This document shows, one piece after another, positions 44,460 to 53,187 of a DNA stretch of 64,000 nt. The notes beneath the pieces are model-generated. The model ran no database searches. It worked only from the letters and a program-made list of their open reading frames with translations, and had not been told where the DNA came from. The stretch is taken from contig CAZJOM010000007.1 of NCBI GenBank assembly GCA_964547645.1, positions 16,041-80,040 on the forward strand. The letters run 5' to 3'. This DNA is from SZUA-430 sp964547645. Its GTDB lineage: Bacteria; Pseudomonadota; Alphaproteobacteria; Micropepsales; Micropepsaceae. Both the position numbers and the translations under genes were made by a program. The stretch's first letter is position 1, and each line of letters starts with the position of its first letter.

Positions 44460-45757
44460 CCCCGATAAAGTCGCGCTCAAAGCTGCTCTCCACGTATCGC
44501 AAGATGACCAGTATTGCGGAGCCTCTGGCTGCGCGTTTGCTGCGGCAGCGTCTCGCGCGCGGTAAGGAAGACGAAGATCGTCTGCCGGAGCGGCTTGGCC
44601 GTCCGGGACGCGTGCGGCCGAAGGGGCCCTTGGTTTGGATCCATGCGGCGAGTGTGGGTGAGTCCGTTTCGGTTCTGCCGTTGATCCGCGAACTCGGTGC
44701 GCTGAGGCCCGATGCGAGCGTGCTGGTAACAACGGGGACCGTGACCTCCGGGCGCATGATGGTCGAGCGGTTGCCGGCCCACGCGTTTCATCAGTTTGTG
44801 CCGGTCGATACCCCCTCGGCCGTGCGGGCGTTTTTGGATTATTGGAAGCCAAGCCTGGCGCTTTGGGTCGAGTCCGAGCTGTGGCCGAACGTGCTCTACG
44901 AAGTGCATGAGCGGCAGATCCCAGTCGTGCTCTTGAACGCGCGCATGTCGGAGTCGTCGTTTCGCAATTGGAAGCGCGCGAAGCGTGCGGCGGCGGAGTT
45001 GCTTCAGTCATTCGATCTGTGTTTGGCGCAGGATGACGATGTCGCCGACAAGCTGCGCAAATTGGGAGCGAGGCATGTCGAGGTGCCGGGGAATTTGAAA
45101 CTGGTCGGCGACCCGCTGCCATTCGATGCCGAGGTGCTGGGCGAACTTCGCGCGGCGATCGGAGGGCGGCCGATGTGGCTCTTGGCGTCGAGCCACGATG
45201 GCGAGGAGCAGTTGGCGGCGTTCACCCATCGCGATCTCGCGGCGCAGTTTCCGCGTCTCTTGACCGTCATCGTGCCGCGGCATCCGCAGCGCGGGCCGGC
45301 AATCGCGCAGTCGTTGGAGCCGCTGTTCCGCGTGGCGCGACGGTCGAAGGGTGAGTTGCCGGCGAAGGATACGGAACTCTATATCGCCGATACGCTGGGC
45401 GAACTCGGCGTGTTTTACCGGCTGTGTCCGCTCGCCGTTATGGGTGGCAGCTTCGTGCCGCATGGCGGGCAAAATCCGTTGGAGCCGGCGCGGCTCGGTG
45501 CCGCGGTGTTGAGCGGGCCTCATATCGACAATTTCCGCGAAATCTTCCGCATTCTGGTCGCCTCCGGCGGGGCCGAGGTGTTAACGTCGAACGACCAACT
45601 CACCCCCCGCCTCGGCTCTCTCCTCGACAACGACATCGAAACGATGCAACGAGGACAAGCTGCGGCGAGAGTCGCCGGATCGAAAGAGCCACTTGTGCGC
45701 ACGTTCGAATTCCTTGCTCCGTATCTGAGGGCGCTTGATGCGAATGCGCGCGCCTGA
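44456..45757 (+). CDS. waaA: 3-deoxy-D-manno-octulosonic acid (Kdo) transferase
   Basis: A 433-residue GT30 enzyme that transfers Kdo from CMP-Kdo to the lipid A precursor at the inner membrane. Motifs include GPLVWIHAASVGESVSVLPLI, VLVTTGTVTSGRMM, the acceptor-binding FVPVDTPSAVRAFLDYWKPSLALWVESELWPN, LLNARMSE, and the C-terminal GGSFVPHGGQNPLEPARLGAAV. Complete. It overlaps DUF374 at its start and lpxK at its end. Confidence 0.96.
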   Translation: MTPIKSRSKLLSTYRKMTSIAEPLAARLLRQRLARGKEDEDRLPERLGRPGRVRPKGPLVWIHAASVGESVSVLPLIRELGALRPDASVLVTTGTVTSGRMMVERLPAHAFHQFVPVDTPSAVRAFLDYWKPSLALWVESELWPNVLYEVHERQIPVVLLNARMSESSFRNWKRAKRAAAELLQSFDLCLAQDDDVADKLRKLGARHVEVPGNLKLVGDPLPFDAEVLGELRAAIGGRPMWLLASSHDGEEQLAAFTHRDLAAQFPRLLTVIVPRHPQRGPAIAQSLEPLFRVARRSKGELPAKDTELYIADTLGELGVFYRLCPLAVMGGSFVPHGGQNPLEPARLGAAVLSGPHIDNFREIFRILVASGGAEVLTSNDQLTPRLGSLLDNDIETMQRGQAAARVAGSKEPLVRTFEFLAPYLRALDANARA

Positions 45758-46728
45758 CTTTTGGTATTCGGACCCGAACGAGTCCGTTGCCTTCGTTCTG
45801 AAGCCGCTGGGCTGGCTCTATGGCTTCGTCGGGCGGACACGGGCGGCGATGACCGTTCCCTTTCGCGCATCGATCCCCGTTATCTGCGTCGGCAATCTGA
45901 CGGCCGGGGGCACAGGTAAGACGCCGCTCGCCATCGCGATCGGCGAACGCTTGAAGGCGCGGGGTTTGCGCGTGGCGTTCCTCTCGCGCGGTTATGGCGC
46001 CGACGTGCCGGGCGCTATGATCGTCGATGCTCAAGAGGACACAGCCGCCACCGTCGGCGACGAGCCCCTGATGCTGGCGCAACATGCGATGACGGTGGTG
46101 TCGCCGGACCGACCGGCGGGTGCCAGGCTTGCGGTCTCGCGCGGGGCGCAGGTGATCGTGATGGACGATGGGTTTCAGAACCCGTCGCTGAAGAAGGATT
46201 TGTCCTTTGTCGTTGTCGATGCCGCGAAGGGTTTCGGTAACGGATGCCTTATTCCTGCAGGGCCTTTGCGCGAGCGGATCGAGGACGGGTTGGCGCGGGC
46301 ACAAGCCGTCATCGCGATGGGGCCGGGGCACACGACGATGCCGGTCCAGACGACGGTGCTGCGCGCCCAGCTGCGGCCGCTGGCGGAGGAGCGCTCACGG
46401 CTCAACGGTCAGCGCGTGGTCGCGTTCGCCGGCATCGGCGACCCGAAGAAGTTCTTTGCGACCGTCGAGGATTGCGGTGCCGTGATCGAGGCGACGCGCG
46501 AGTTTCCCGATCACTATGCGTACTCCGACGACGATCTGGCCGATATTCGCGAGATCGCGGCGCGGTACGACGCGTTGCCGTTGACAACCGAGAAGGATCT
46601 GTTGCGGCTGGCACCGGCCGCGCGCGCGGGGATCAGCGCGCTTAAAGTCACCGCCCAATTTGACCCTGAGTCCGTAGGCCATCTCGACCAACTTATCGAA
46701 CAATGTCTGACACGATTCCTGCCGCGCG
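45738..46728 (+). CDS. lpxK: Tetraacyldisaccharide 4'-kinase, 3' end at an assembly gap
   Basis: At least 330 residues of LpxK, the kinase that phosphorylates the 4' position of the tetraacyldisaccharide lipid A precursor. The P-loop is VGNLTAGGTGKTPLAIAI, followed by FLSRGYGAD, the VGDEPLMLA motif, VIVMDDGFQNPSL and TTEKDLLRL. The visible length is close to the family total, so the stop should lie within the first bases of the N run. ATG 45738 has GAGGG upstream and overlaps waaA; ATG 45744 is an alternative. The true 3' end is not in the sequence. Confidence 0.93.
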
Positions 46729-47395
46729 NNNNNNNNNNNNNNNNNNNNNNNNNNNNNNNNNNNNNNNNNNNNNNNNNNNNNNNNNNNNNNNNNNNNNNNN
46801 NNNNNNNNNNNNNNNNNNNNNNNNNNNNGAGAATGCGCGCGCGGCGATGAAGAAAGGCAAAGGCGGGCTGTTCGTTTCCGGGCATTGCGGCAACTGGGAG
46901 CTGATGCCGCGCTGCATCGCAGACATCGGCGAGAAGGGTACGTTGGTCTACCGGCCGCCGAACAACCCCTGGGTCGATGCGTGGATATCGAAGCAGCGGC
47001 GGATCGGTTTGCCGACCGTTGCGGCGAAGGGGGCGGACGGGGCGCGGGCGATCGTCCGTACACTGAAGGAAAACGCGTTCCTGGCCATGCTCGTCGATCA
47101 GAAGATGAACGAAGGGATATCCGTGCCATTGTTCGGACGGCCGGCGATGACGCCGACGGGCGCGCCCAGCCTTTCGCTCCGCCACCGCGCGCCGATCGTG
47201 CCGGCTTGGTGCGAACGGTTGCCCGATCAACGCTTCAAGATCACCGTCTATCCCGAGATTGCTTTCCCAAACACAGGCGATCGCGACAAGGACATCTATG
47301 AGATTGCGCTTGCGCTCAATCAGTTCATCGAGGCGCGGGTGCGCGAGAACCCGGCGAACTGGCTGTGGCTGCACAGCCGTTGGCCGAAGGGTTAG
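46703..47395 (+). CDS. lpxL: Lipid A lauroyl-type acyltransferase, N-terminal region lost in an assembly gap
   Basis: An LpxL/HtrB-type acyltransferase that adds a secondary acyl chain to Kdo-lipid A. After the gap 188 residues remain, with the catalytic HX4E as GHCGNWEL and later MLVDQKMNEGISVPLFGRPA and NWLWLHSRWPKG. ATG 46703, overlapping lpxK, is the likely start (MSDTIPAA). By comparison with family spacing before the HX4E motif, roughly 90-105 residues are missing, so the real gap is larger than 100 bases even though the frame happens to read through. Confidence 0.85.
   Translation: MSDTIPAAXXXXXXXXXXXXXXXXXXXXXXXXXXXXXXXXXXENARAAMKKGKGGLFVSGHCGNWELMPRCIADIGEKGTLVYRPPNNPWVDAWISKQRRIGLPTVAAKGADGARAIVRTLKENAFLAMLVDQKMNEGISVPLFGRPAMTPTGAPSLSLRHRAPIVPAWCERLPDQRFKITVYPEIAFPNTGDRDKDIYEIALALNQFIEARVRENPANWLWLHSRWPKG
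46729..46828. other. Scaffold gap, 100 N, true missing sequence
   Basis: Unlike the other two N runs, the two flanks here are not repeats of one another. It removes the end of lpxK and most of the first third of lpxL. The fixed length of 100 N is a placeholder. Confidence 0.85.
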
Positions 47396-47398
47396 GCG

Positions 47399-47779
47399 TC
47401 AGGCCTTCGCGAGTTGCTCGCCCATCAGTTGATGCAGAAGATTGATCGCCTTGAGGGGGCGGACCATCACTTTGAAGTGGGTGATCAGGCCCGCCTTGTC
47501 CCAGGTGATCATGTCGATGCCGTTGATCCTGATCCCTTGAATTTCGTTTTCGAATTCAAGGACGGCGCTGTTCTCGCCGTGCCATTCGCCGACATATTTG
47601 AAACCGGAACCGCCGAGCACCTTGTCGGCGCCGATAAGGTATTTGAACGTGATCTCGCGGCCGCGCTGCGGCGTGTGAACCACGGGACTTTCGAACACCG
47701 CGTCGGGGTGCAGCATCGCCCAAAGTTCGTCGCGGTTGTGGGTCTTCGTGTAGTCGATCCAGCGTTTCAATCCGCTCAT
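47399..47779 (-). CDS. SnoaL-like (NTF2 fold) protein
   Basis: A 126-residue NTF2-fold protein of the SnoaL-like group. MSGLKRWIDYTKTHNRDELWAMLHPDAVFESP is the typical opening helix and first strands; VLEFENEI and INGIDMITWDKAGLITHFKVMVRPLKAINLL complete the cone-shaped fold. Function unknown; members bind small hydrophobic ligands or act as isomerases. ATG 47779 fits the family; the frame extends to 47812 into the M23 gene end. It is convergent with lpxL. Confidence 0.82.
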   Translation of the reverse strand: MSGLKRWIDYTKTHNRDELWAMLHPDAVFESPVVHTPQRGREITFKYLIGADKVLGGSGFKYVGEWHGENSAVLEFENEIQGIRINGIDMITWDKAGLITHFKVMVRPLKAINLLHQLMGEQLAKA

Positions 47780-47783
47780 CGGA

Positions 47784-48617
47784 TTATCCTTTCGGCATTG
47801 CGGGCACAACAAGCGCGGCGTCCAAACGCTCTTGGAACCAATTCAAGCGCCAGCACAGATGCGGACCGGTGGCGCGGCCGGTCTTGCCGATCGCGCCAAT
47901 GACGTTGCCCTTGGCCACGCGATCGCCGACCTTCACATCGATGCGCGACATGTGTAGGTAGCTGGACGAGACGCCGTGGCCGTGATCGAGGATGACAGTA
48001 CCGCCGGTGAAGTAGAGGTCGGTTTCGGCCATAGCGACGATCGCGCCCACAGGGGCGTGGATCGCCTTGCCTTCGCCCGCCGCGATGTCGACGCCGAAGT
48101 GGGGGCGCTTCTCGGCACCGTTTAGAATGCGCCGGCTGCCGTAGACGCCGGTGACCGGGCCCTGCACCGGCCAGGCGAAGTCGTCGGCGAACCAGGCCTC
48201 GTCGGTGTCGCGAGCGCGAGCGGCACCGATCAGTTGGTTGTCGCGTTCAATGCGCTTCAGGACGGAGGCCGGCGGTTCGACGAATTTTTCCGGCAAGCCG
48301 TTGATACGCTGAATTTTGTATTCGCGGGTCGCGACCGGGATCGATTTCGTTTCGCCGGCGCCGCCGGCAAGGCGGATCGCGAGTTCGGCAGGCTTCGTGC
48401 GGTCGTAGGCGAAGCCGAAGGCGAAGTCGCCGGCCGCGGTGACGCCGAGCTTCCGGCCGTCGATCGTGACCGAGGCGCCGGGCTCAGTGCGGCCGCGGAT
48501 CAAGGTGCCCTGGACGAACTCGCCGCGGAGCGCGGCTTCGGCGCGGGCTGGGCCGCCCACCGCCACCAACGCGGCTAAGCTCATGCCCCCCATCAGGACG
48601 TGACGGCGGTCGAGCAT
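47784..48617 (-). CDS. Exported M23 family peptidase-like protein with altered zinc motif
   Basis: A 277-residue LytM-like protein. A Tat-like signal (DRRHVLMGGMSLAALVAVGG) leads into an Ig-like domain and a C-terminal M23 domain. The first zinc motif HFGVDIA is intact, DHGHGVSSSYLHMS is present, but the last motif is GPHLCWRLNW where M23 enzymes usually have GPHLHW, so one zinc ligand His is replaced by Cys. It could still bind zinc or be a non-catalytic regulator. ATG 48617 has AGGTGA upstream; GTG 48623 is also in frame. The gene is one or a few bases after the DUF2093 stop. Confidence 0.88.
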   Translation of the reverse strand: MLDRRHVLMGGMSLAALVAVGGPARAEAALRGEFVQGTLIRGRTEPGASVTIDGRKLGVTAAGDFAFGFAYDRTKPAELAIRLAGGAGETKSIPVATREYKIQRINGLPEKFVEPPASVLKRIERDNQLIGAARARDTDEAWFADDFAWPVQGPVTGVYGSRRILNGAEKRPHFGVDIAAGEGKAIHAPVGAIVAMAETDLYFTGGTVILDHGHGVSSSYLHMSRIDVKVGDRVAKGNVIGAIGKTGRATGPHLCWRLNWFQERLDAALVVPAMPKG

Positions 48618-48624
48618 GCTCACC

Positions 48625-48840
48625 TCAAACTTTGCGCGTGTCGCGGAAGCGTTTGTTCGCGGCCTCCGCGTTCACGTAGGCCTCCTGCAGGTCGACGTTC
48701 CAATAGCGCAAGTCTTCGAGCGGGATATGCGCGCCGGTGACGGCGCAAATCACGTAAGCGCCGGTGGTGACGATGCGAAATTCGCCGTCGAGATATTGCA
48801 GCACTGCAGGGCCCCGAGCGCCCCGCTCCATCATGTTCAT
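48625..48840 (-). CDS. DUF2093 small protein
   Basis: A 71-residue DUF2093 protein: VLQYLDGEFRIVTTGAYVICAVTGAHIPLEDLRYWNVDLQEAYVN matches the family, which is confined mostly to alphaproteobacteria and sits near lpxK and xseA. It contains one Cys and no membrane segment. Function unknown. ATG 48840 is the first of three closely spaced Met codons (residues 1, 3 and 4). Confidence 0.85.
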   Translation of the reverse strand: MNMMERGARGPAVLQYLDGEFRIVTTGAYVICAVTGAHIPLEDLRYWNVDLQEAYVNAEAANKRFRDTRKV

Positions 48841-48890
48841 CGCGTCTGCCTTCCGATTTGCGGGTCAGGATAGCGCATGGGTGCACGCCT

Positions 48891-50333
48891 CTAGAAGAGG
48901 TCTCCTTGACCCGCGGGTCTGGTTTTTGCGCGTGGTTTGGCGGGTTCCGGTGCTGTGGCGACATCGGCCGTCGCTGCCACGGTGCCGTCGGCGAAGGTGA
49001 TCGCCAGGCGATCGCCGGTGACGATGTCGCCCTTGCGGCGGGCGAGCCCCCTGCCCGGCTTCGACACCAGCGCAAAGCCGCGTTCGAGGGTCGCCTTGTG
49101 GCTCAGGGTTTCGAGCAGCTTGGCGCTGGCGCTCAGGCGCTGCGTCAGGTCGGTCACGCGACGCTTGGTCGAGAGCTGCATTCGGTGCGTGAAGTCGCGG
49201 ATGCGCTCGCGACCTTGGCGCGTGGTTTGTTGCAGTTGTGCCGGCGAGAGTCGCAGACCCGCGAGGCGGGTGCGTTGGCGTTGCACGAGAACGTTCAATG
49301 CGCCGGAGAGTTTGCCCGCGGCGTTGTCGAAGCGTTGGCGCGGTGTTTCGAGCAGGCGCTCGCGGCGCGGCAAGGCGCGGGCGATGTCGGTCAAGCGCTG
49401 GCGCGCTTGCTGGAACAGACGCAGGCGCCCACGCTCCAAACGCTGGGCGTGGTCCAGGATCGCCCGCACGAGGTCGGCGCGCACGGGGACCGCCATCTCG
49501 GCTGCCGCCGTCGGCGTAGGGGCGCGGCGGTCGGCGACGAAGTCGATCAGCGTGGTGTCGGTTTCGTGACCAACGGCGGAGATCACGGGGATCGTGCTGG
49601 CGAAGACCGCGCGCACGACGGCCTCCTCGCTGAATGAAAGCAAATCTTCAATCGAGCCGCCGCCGCGCGCGACAATGAGCACGTCGGGGCGCGGGACGTT
49701 ACCGCCGGGTTTAAGCGCGTTGAAGCCCGCTATTGCCGCCGCAACCTCGGCCGCGGAGCGCTCTCCTTGCACTGCGACCGGCCACACGATGACGCGGCGC
49801 GGGAAGCGGTCGGCGAGGCGGTGGAGTATATCGCGAATGACGGCGCCGGTCGGCGAGGTGACGACGCCGATCACCTCGGGCAGATAGGGCAGCGGCTTCT
49901 TGTGCTTGTCATCGAACAGACCTTCGGCGGCGAGCTTCTTGCGGCGCTCCTCCAACAGCTGCATGAGCGCGCCGAGGCCCGCGAGCTGCAGATGCTCAAT
50001 CACGAGCTGGTATTTCGATTGGCCGGGATAGGTCGTGAGGCGGCCGGTGGCCACGACTTCAAGCCCGTTCTCCGGCTGCACGCGAAGCGCGCGGACGCTG
50101 CCCTTCCAGATGACGCCGGCAAGGACCGAGCGGTCGTCCTTCAGGTCAAGATAGACGTGGCCGGAAGTGTGGCGCTTCACGCCGGAGAGTTCGCCGCGCA
50201 CGCGCACGAAGCCGAAGTCGCGTTCCACCGTACGCTTCACGGCGGAGGAAAGCTCGCTGACCGAATACTCCGGCACGTTCGCTGCGCGCGGTTCGTCTTC
50301 GGCGATGAGTGGTGGCGAATCCAGATGGGTCAT
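48891..50333 (-). CDS. xseA: Exodeoxyribonuclease VII large subunit
   Basis: A 480-residue XseA, the catalytic subunit of exonuclease VII, which degrades single-stranded DNA from both ends. The N-terminal OB fold includes EYSVSELSSAVKRTVERDFGFVRVRGELSG and VYLDLKDDRS; the nuclease region has VITSPTGAV-like VVTSPTGAVIRDIL, VARGGGSIEDL and SAVGHETDTTLIDFVADRRAPTPTAAAE. A coiled coil follows. In many relatives purD is next door; here about 3.3 kb of accessory genes separate them. Confidence 0.95.
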   Translation of the reverse strand: MTHLDSPPLIAEDEPRAANVPEYSVSELSSAVKRTVERDFGFVRVRGELSGVKRHTSGHVYLDLKDDRSVLAGVIWKGSVRALRVQPENGLEVVATGRLTTYPGQSKYQLVIEHLQLAGLGALMQLLEERRKKLAAEGLFDDKHKKPLPYLPEVIGVVTSPTGAVIRDILHRLADRFPRRVIVWPVAVQGERSAAEVAAAIAGFNALKPGGNVPRPDVLIVARGGGSIEDLLSFSEEAVVRAVFASTIPVISAVGHETDTTLIDFVADRRAPTPTAAAEMAVPVRADLVRAILDHAQRLERGRLRLFQQARQRLTDIARALPRRERLLETPRQRFDNAAGKLSGALNVLVQRQRTRLAGLRLSPAQLQQTTRQGRERIRDFTHRMQLSTKRRVTDLTQRLSASAKLLETLSHKATLERGFALVSKPGRGLARRKGDIVTGDRLAITFADGTVAATADVATAPEPAKPRAKTRPAGQGDLF

Positions 50334-50840
50334 GCGCTCACCGTAGACGCTCCGCGGGAGTGGTTCGATGCGTGGTGCGGTGGGATTCGGCGCTGTGGCG
50401 CGAAAAGTTGGGTAATTTGACCCGCAACAGCGTAACAGTGGCTGATTTGAGCCTTGCCACGGGAAATCGATCGGTCGCGAGGGGCGGCTCGAAATGTTCT
50501 GCGCTCTGTGGGGCGAGAGGCATCAGACCCAGTTTATTATCGCAATTTGGCGTAAGAACAAAAAGAGTACATTTGCTGCCTGCGTCAAGCTGAATCCTCG
50601 CGCTTGGGTTGGCCGTTCGATTTGCCATGCCGTGATCCGGGGCGAACGCCGGGACACGGCCTCAGAAGACCTCGCAGCGTGTTTGAGAGTTGCGCGCTCA
50701 CTTCAATGGTTTGCGCCGCAAGGCGGATGGGGAGTTCAGAATCCGTATCGGCATAATTCAGTTTCTGAACTGGAGCCGCGGGGCGAGGTCACCCATTTTC
50801 GATGGGTACGGCATGGTGCCGGCGAAAAGGAAGATATGAA
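50334..50840. other. Intergenic region of about 500 bases, no supported gene
   Basis: Divergent space between xseA and the SRPBCC gene. Open frames exist on both strands but none resembles a protein or has a good start. It appears less GC-rich than its surroundings in the 50530-50590 part, where a near match to the alphaproteobacterial LexA box lies at 50556-50570. Confidence 0.6.
50556..50570. promoter_or_regulatory. Near match to an alphaproteobacterial LexA box
   Basis: GAAC, seven bases (AAAAAGA), GTAC. The alphaproteobacterial SOS box is GTTC-N7-GTTC, or GAAC-N7-GAAC on the other strand; this site matches seven of eight positions. It lies about 220 bases upstream of xseA and 270 upstream of the SRPBCC gene. 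Single mismatches often abolish binding, so this is tentative. Confidence 0.25.
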
Positions 50841-51377
50841 ATGGGTATCGTAGACGAAGCCCCGTGCAGGGGTGTCACGAACTATCACTATGTTCGGTTC
50901 GCGGCGATTTGCTTGGCCGCGTTTGCACTTGCCATCGTGGCGGCTGCGCAAGCTCGCGCGGGTTCGCTCACCCGGTCGGCGGACGTGGCGGGCACGCCCG
51001 ATCAGGTTTGGGCGCAGATCGGCGGCTTTTGCGCCATCAAGGATTGGCATCCGGCGATCGGCATGTGCGTAACGGACGGCAAGACGCCGGTGACGCGCAC
51101 ACTGATCACAAAGGACGGTAAAGCCGCGTTCGTCGAAACGGAGATGGCGCGCGACGACGCGAAGCATCGCTACTCCTATAACTTCGTCGCAAGCCCGCTG
51201 CCCGCAACCAAGTATCTGGCGACGATCAGCGTGGTCGCGAAGGGTGCGAATGCCTCGACGATCGTCTGGCACGGCGACTTCACAGCGGCGAAAGGCAAAG
51301 ACAAGGACGTCGAAGCGGCATTGACCGGGATCTATGAAAGCGGTCTCGCGGCGCTGAAGGCGAAGTTTGCGAAGTGA
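50841..51377 (+). CDS. SRPBCC (START-like) family protein, exported
   Basis: A 178-residue polyketide-cyclase/SRPBCC fold protein. Residues 20-45 form a hydrophobic export signal or anchor (YVRFAAICLAAFALAIVAAAQARA), followed by the START-like domain: ADVAGTPDQVWAQIGGFCAIKDWHPAI and later TIVWHGDFTAAKGKDKDVEAALTGIYESGLAALK. Such proteins bind hydrophobic ligands; the ligand here is unknown. ATG 50841 has GGAAG upstream and is preferred over ATG 50802. Confidence 0.83.
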   Translation: MGIVDEAPCRGVTNYHYVRFAAICLAAFALAIVAAAQARAGSLTRSADVAGTPDQVWAQIGGFCAIKDWHPAIGMCVTDGKTPVTRTLITKDGKAAFVETEMARDDAKHRYSYNFVASPLPATKYLATISVVAKGANASTIVWHGDFTAAKGKDKDVEAALTGIYESGLAALKAKFAK

Positions 51378-51425
51378 TTGGAGCCGCCGGCCCCGCCGTA
51401 TCGGGGCCGGCGCCGCAGGAGCGCG

Positions 51426-51779
51426 CTACTTCTTGCGAGGCTGTTTTACCTTTGGCTTCGGAGCGGGCAGCTCTTTCGCGGTGGCGGCGACGAGGCGGGA
51501 GAGCCAGGGTTTGTCGTCGAGGCCGTCGTCAATAAGGTAGTGCGGTTTGGCTCCGGGATATGGCGCCTTTTCGATCGGGCGCCGCAGGATGGCCTTCCCG
51601 GCTGCAGTCGGCTTCACGAATAGCTGATTGTCGCAAATGAGCGCCACGACTTTGCCGCCGCAATAGACGGCGTATTCGCCGAACATCTTTCGCGAGGTGA
51701 TCGCGCCGGCTGCGGCCATTCGCTCGCAGACGTGGGCTACGAATTTTTCGTCCGAGGACATGGGTTGCTGTTCCGTCAT
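51426..51779 (-). CDS. TfoX/Sxy N-terminal domain protein
   Basis: A 117-residue protein with one TfoX N-terminal domain: ITSRKMFGEYAVYCGGKVVALICDNQLFVKPT, the family's most conserved part, then a Lys/Pro-rich tail (PAPKPKVKQPRKK). In gammaproteobacteria TfoX/Sxy controls competence together with a C-terminal domain; stand-alone N domains in alphaproteobacteria have no known role. Convergent with the SRPBCC gene and divergent from the phosphoesterase. ATG 51779 or 51761. Confidence 0.87.
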   Translation of the reverse strand: MTEQQPMSSDEKFVAHVCERMAAAGAITSRKMFGEYAVYCGGKVVALICDNQLFVKPTAAGKAILRRPIEKAPYPGAKPHYLIDDGLDDKPWLSRLVAATAKELPAPKPKVKQPRKK

Positions 51780-51865
51780 TGCTTGCGTTGTTGGCTTAGC
51801 ACAGAGTCGTCGCGTGGAAGAAGGAAGAGCTGCCTGGAAGGCGGCGTTCCCGGGAGGTGGTTGTC

Positions 51866-53187
51866 TTGCGACGTTCGGCGTGGGGTTTCATTTGGGTGGC
51901 GCTCGCGTTCAGCGCATCGGCGGGCGAGAGCGTGCCGCAGTATGAGCATATCTTTGTGATCGTCGAGGAGAACCACACGGCCGATCAGATTATTGGAAGC
52001 GGGCGGGCGCCTACGCTCGACGCGTTGGCTAAGGCTTACGGGTTGGCGTCGAACTTCTATGGCGAGACGCATCCGAGTGAGCCGAACTATGTGGCGATGT
52101 TGGGCGGGGACACGTTTGGGATTAGCGACGACGACGCCTACTACTGCAAGCCGGGGTCGGAGGAGGATGGGTGTTCGAGCGCGGACAGCGAAGGTTATGT
52201 CCATCACACGATCACGGCGCCGAACCTCACCGATCAGCTGGCCGCCAAGGGTTTGAGTTGGAAGGGCTACTTCGAAAATCTTCCGGCGCCGGGGTCGGGC
52301 GTCTTTCGCTATCCGTCATCGTCCGAGCCCGTGCGTGGATTACCGCACTCGCTCTATGCGGCGAAGCACAATGGGTTTATGAACTTCAAGTCGGTGCAGG
52401 ACGATCCGCTGCGGGCGCGGAAGATCGTGGCCTTCGACCAACTTGCGGCGGATATCGAGCGTGGAACGCTGCCTCACTTTGCGATGATCGTGCCCAATCA
52501 GTGCAACGACATGCATGGACTGGTCGGGCGGAACGTGCCCTGGGACTGCTTCTATCTGAACCGGGGCGGGTTGATCCGGCGGGCCGATGCGCAGGTTGCT
52601 GACATCGTCGGCCGGATCATTGCCTCGCCGGTTTGGCGCGCGCCGGAAAACGCGGCTATCGTCATTACGTTTGACGAGAACGACAGCGGAAGTTCGGGCG
52701 ATCATCCGGAGAGCTGTTGCGGTTCACCGCACAATCCCGGCGGCGGGTGGATCACCACGATCGTAGTTACGAATCACGGACCGCGCGGCGTGGTCGATCC
52801 GACGGCCTATAATCACTATTCGCTTCTGCGCACGATCGAGATGGCGTTCGGGATCAGGACCTATCTGGGGCATGCGGCGGACCGGGATAAGGGCGTGGTG
52901 GCAATGGTGCCGCTGTTCGCGGNNNNNNNNNNNNNNNNNNNNNNNNNNNNNNNNNNNNNNNNNNNNNNNNNNNNNNNNNNNNNNNNNNNNNNNNNNNNNN
53001 NNNNNNNNNNNNNNNNNNNNNNGGGCATGCGGCGGACCGGGATAAGGGCGTGGTGGCAATGGTGCCGCTGTTCGCGGCCGGCAAAGAGGCTGGAACCAAG
53101 CGCGGCAAACATTTTGCGCCGACTATCGATCGTGGTACGATGTTGCATGAGCAACACTTTGACCGTGCGTCTCAACAAGCAGACTGA
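51866..53187 (+). CDS. Exported phosphoesterase family protein (contains a false assembly gap)
   Basis: A phosphoesterase-family (PF04185, AcpA/phospholipase C-like) protein. Signal peptide, then YEHIFVIVEENHTADQIIG with the metal-binding Glu-Glu-Asn, ETHPSEPNYVAMLGGDTFG with the nucleophile region, IVPNQCNDMHG, and VITFDENDSGSSGDHPE with later VVTNHGPRG and YNHYSLLRTIE. The N run at 52923-53022 is flanked by identical 55-base copies (52868-52922, 53023-53077). Collapsing it gives a frame ending at TGA 53185-53187. TTG 51866 has GGGAGG eight bases upstream; GTG 51857 is an alternative. Its end overlaps the antitoxin gene by 41 bases. Confidence 0.85.
52923..53022. other. Scaffold gap, 100 N, probably spurious
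   Basis: 100 N between two exact copies of the same 55 bases. As in the gap at 22891-22990 this indicates unmerged overlapping contig ends rather than missing sequence. As written, it shifts the phosphoesterase frame and makes it appear fused to the antitoxin. Confidence 0.9.
53129..53141. promoter_or_regulatory. Candidate antitoxin operator palindrome
   Basis: ATCGT-GGT-ACGAT is a perfect 5-base inverted repeat ending five bases before the antitoxin ATG. Ribbon-helix-helix antitoxins bind such sites to repress their own operon. Position and symmetry are the only evidence. Confidence 0.35.

Noticed and set aside
43440..45122. 560-residue minus-strand open frame across msbA, DUF374 and waaA
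   Set aside because: It spans three well-supported genes in the opposite direction and resembles no protein.
50494..50853. 119-residue open frame between xseA and the SRPBCC gene
   Set aside because: No ribosome-binding site, no recognisable domain, and it overlaps the better-supported SRPBCC start.
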